Shown here in pieces: positions 4,989-6,294 of a DNA stretch of 6,294 bases. Position 1 is the stretch's first letter. The number at the start of each line of letters is the position of its first letter. This DNA is from Armatimonadota bacterium (GTDB lineage Bacteria > Armatimonadota > Hebobacteria > Hebobacterales > WVXJ01), in NCBI GenBank assembly GCA_011773575.1, contig WVXJ01000083.1:4293-10586 (forward strand). Direction: 5' to 3'. Under the pieces are notes generated by a model. That model was not told the DNA's origin. It searched no databases and was given only the letters and a program-made list of their open reading frames with translations. The translations under genes and the position numbers were made by a program.

Positions 4989-6294
4989 TCACTCGGAGGA
5001 AAGAAGTTTCGGCAGGAAATTCTGTACCCAGCCAATCAGTTCTTCTTCCGAGACCGAAGTGGTGCGGCCGGCATCGTATTCCATCATTATCGCTTCATTG
5101 ATCTTGGCAATGCCGGGGTGTTGTTTGTCCAGGCGATTATCGCCGGTCAGTTTAAACTTCTGGTTGATCCAGTGGGCGATACCGGCGAGGCCGGACTTGT
5201 CGGTTATCGCCACCTGGGGCGGGCGGTTCAGTACTTTGTCCGTGTCGAAGATATTATAGATCTCCTCATCTTTGCTGAGGCCGTCGGCGTGAATACCTGC
5301 CCGCGTGAGATTGAAATCTCGTCCCACGAACGGTTGATTAGGAGGAATCTGATAGCCTATCTCATCCTCGAAATAGCGAGCGATCTCGGTAATCACGCGC
5401 GTATCCATCCCATCTGTGGATCCGCGCAGACCGATATACTCGAAGACCAAGGCCTCGACGGGTGTATTGCCGGTGCGCTCACCAATTCCCAAGAGCGCTC
5501 CATTGGCACCGCAGCATCCGTAGAGCCATGCCGTGGTGGCATTGATGAGCACCTTGTAGAAATCATTGTGGCCATGCCACTCCAAACACTCGCTGGGGAC
5601 ATTGGCATGGCGAACCAGGCCGTAAATCAACCCCTTCACGCTCCTGGGTATGGAGGCTCCCGGGTAGGTCACACCATAGCCGAGGGTATCACAGGCGCGA
5701 ATCTTCACCGGAATGCCGCTTTCGGCGGAGAGTTTCATTAGTTCTTGAACCAAAGGCACCACGAAGCCGTAGAAGTCGGCGCGGGTGATATCCTCCAGAT
5801 GACAGCGCGGGACTATTCCCTCCTCCAGAGCCGCGCGAACAATGCCCAGATAGGAGTCGATAGCCTGGCGGCGGGTCTTCTGCAGTTTGTTGAAGATGTG
5901 ATAGTCGGAGACGGAACACAAGATACCGGTCTCCTTCAGACCCATCTTTTTCACAAAACGAAAATCCTTCTTGTTGGCGCGAATCCAGCCGGTTACTTCA
6001 GGATAACGGTAGCCTTTCTCCAGGCAGCGAGTGGCCGCCTCTCTGTCTTTGTCTGTATAAAGGAAGAACTCGGAAAAGCGAATCTTCCCCTCAGGTCCTC
6101 CCAGGCGATGCAGCATCTCGTACAGGTCAACTATGTGTTTCGCGGAAAAGGGCGGCCGTGACTGTTGTCCGTCCCGGAAGGTAGTGTCAGTGATCCAAAT
6201 CTCGGCCGGCGGCTGCATAGGCACAACACGGTGGTTGAAAGGTATCAAGGGAGCTGAGTGATAAGGAAAGACCTCGCGGAATAGCATGGGTCCC
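4989..6294 (-). CDS. HMGL-like acyl-CoA/oxoacid condensing enzyme, probable Re-citrate synthase (5' end uncertain)
   Basis: At least 432 residues of the isopropylmalate/homocitrate synthase superfamily. Counting from the ATG at 6287-6285, the barrel opens with ITDTTFRDGQQ (Arg38, Asp39), continues with RCHLEDITRAD (Glu165), and has the metal-binding HGHND (His238, His240). A post-barrel segment, AGIHADG (His333), carries the family's catalytic His. The LeuA regulatory domain is missing. Blocks such as YRYPEVTGWIRA and SVSDYHIF resemble what I remember of Re-citrate synthases of strict anaerobes, often mislabelled 2-isopropylmalate synthase. That enzyme joins acetyl-CoA and oxaloacetate to citrate, and the next gene, a malate-type dehydrogenase, could provide oxaloacetate. 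The frame stays open upstream of the ATG to the window edge and no proper Shine-Dalgarno site is visible there, so the true start may be outside. Superfamily is secure; the Re-citrate call is an inference, and homocitrate or isopropylmalate synthesis remain possible. Confidence 0.85.
   Translation of the reverse strand, partial: GPMLFREVFPYHSAPLIPFNHRVVPMQPPAEIWITDTTFRDGQQSRPPFSAKHIVDLYEMLHRLGGPEGKIRFSEFFLYTDKDREAATRCLEKGYRYPEVTGWIRANKKDFRFVKKMGLKETGILCSVSDYHIFNKLQKTRRQAIDSYLGIVRAALEEGIVPRCHLEDITRADFYGFVVPLVQELMKLSAESGIPVKIRACDTLGYGVTYPGASIPRSVKGLIYGLVRHANVPSECLEWHGHNDFYKVLINATTAWLYGCCGANGALLGIGERTGNTPVEALVFEYIGLRGSTDGMDTRVITEIARYFEDEIGYQIPPNQPFVGRDFNLTRAGIHADGLSKDEEIYNIFDTDKVLNRPPQVAITDKSGLAGIAHWINQKFKLTGDNRLDKQHPGIAKINEAIMMEYDAGRTTSVSEEELIGWVQNFLPKLLSSE

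Noticed and set aside
5118..5741. Plus-strand open frame of 207 codons inside the condensing-enzyme gene
   Set aside because: It is antisense to conserved catalytic blocks, including the HGHND motif, and matches no known family.
4989..6294. Assignment as 2-isopropylmalate synthase LeuA
   Set aside because: There is no C-terminal LeuA allosteric domain, and the neighbour is a malate-type dehydrogenase rather than leucine genes. Not excluded, but less likely.

Overview
This window shows moderately GC-rich bacterial chromosome, densely packed with ordinary housekeeping and central-metabolism genes. There are no mobile elements, RNA genes or CRISPR arrays that I can recognise. Two gene groups face each other. 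A plus-strand group (1-1687) and a minus-strand group (6294-1717) converge on a 29-base gap holding a GC-rich hairpin. All eight genes have clear reading frames, most have good Shine-Dalgarno sites, and none is broken. The first and last genes run off, or probably run off, the window edges.

Plus-strand group: the C-terminal part of a NIF3/YqfO-type dinuclear-metal protein; a coiled-coil plus C4 zinc-ribbon protein whose TTG start overlaps the NIF3 stop by four bases; then, 63 bases on, a small cyclophilin-like-fold protein (DUF369/TM1367 type). NIF3 next to this zinc-ribbon family is a recurring bacterial gene pair. The third gene is a less expected partner.

Minus-strand group, in order of transcription: an HMGL-like/isopropylmalate-synthase-superfamily enzyme that best fits the Re-citrate synthase subgroup; a malate/lactate dehydrogenase with an Arg at the substrate-discriminating position, so probably malate; a metallo-beta-lactamase-fold hydrolase of the UlaG/UPF0173 kind; an iron-sulfur flavoprotein (Isf-like) with a compact C-x2-C-x2-C-x5-C cluster motif; and a uroporphyrinogen-decarboxylase-superfamily protein resembling corrinoid methyltransferases rather than HemE. 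Gaps are 16 to 58 bases and all genes are co-oriented, so this looks like an operon whose promoter lies outside the window.

Biologically, malate dehydrogenase plus a Re-type citrate synthase would join malate, oxaloacetate and citrate, the entry to the oxidative branch from citrate to 2-oxoglutarate used by several strict anaerobes. The Isf-like flavoprotein and the UroD/methyltransferase-like protein also point to an anaerobic lifestyle. Candidate hosts are anaerobic Chloroflexota (Dehalococcoidia-like), Deltaproteobacteria-like lineages or Clostridia. The sequence alone does not decide among them, and this assignment is an inference. I see no clearly novel system. The most interesting points are the possible Re-citrate synthase/MDH pair and the unusual His-x-His metal motif in the UroD-like protein.
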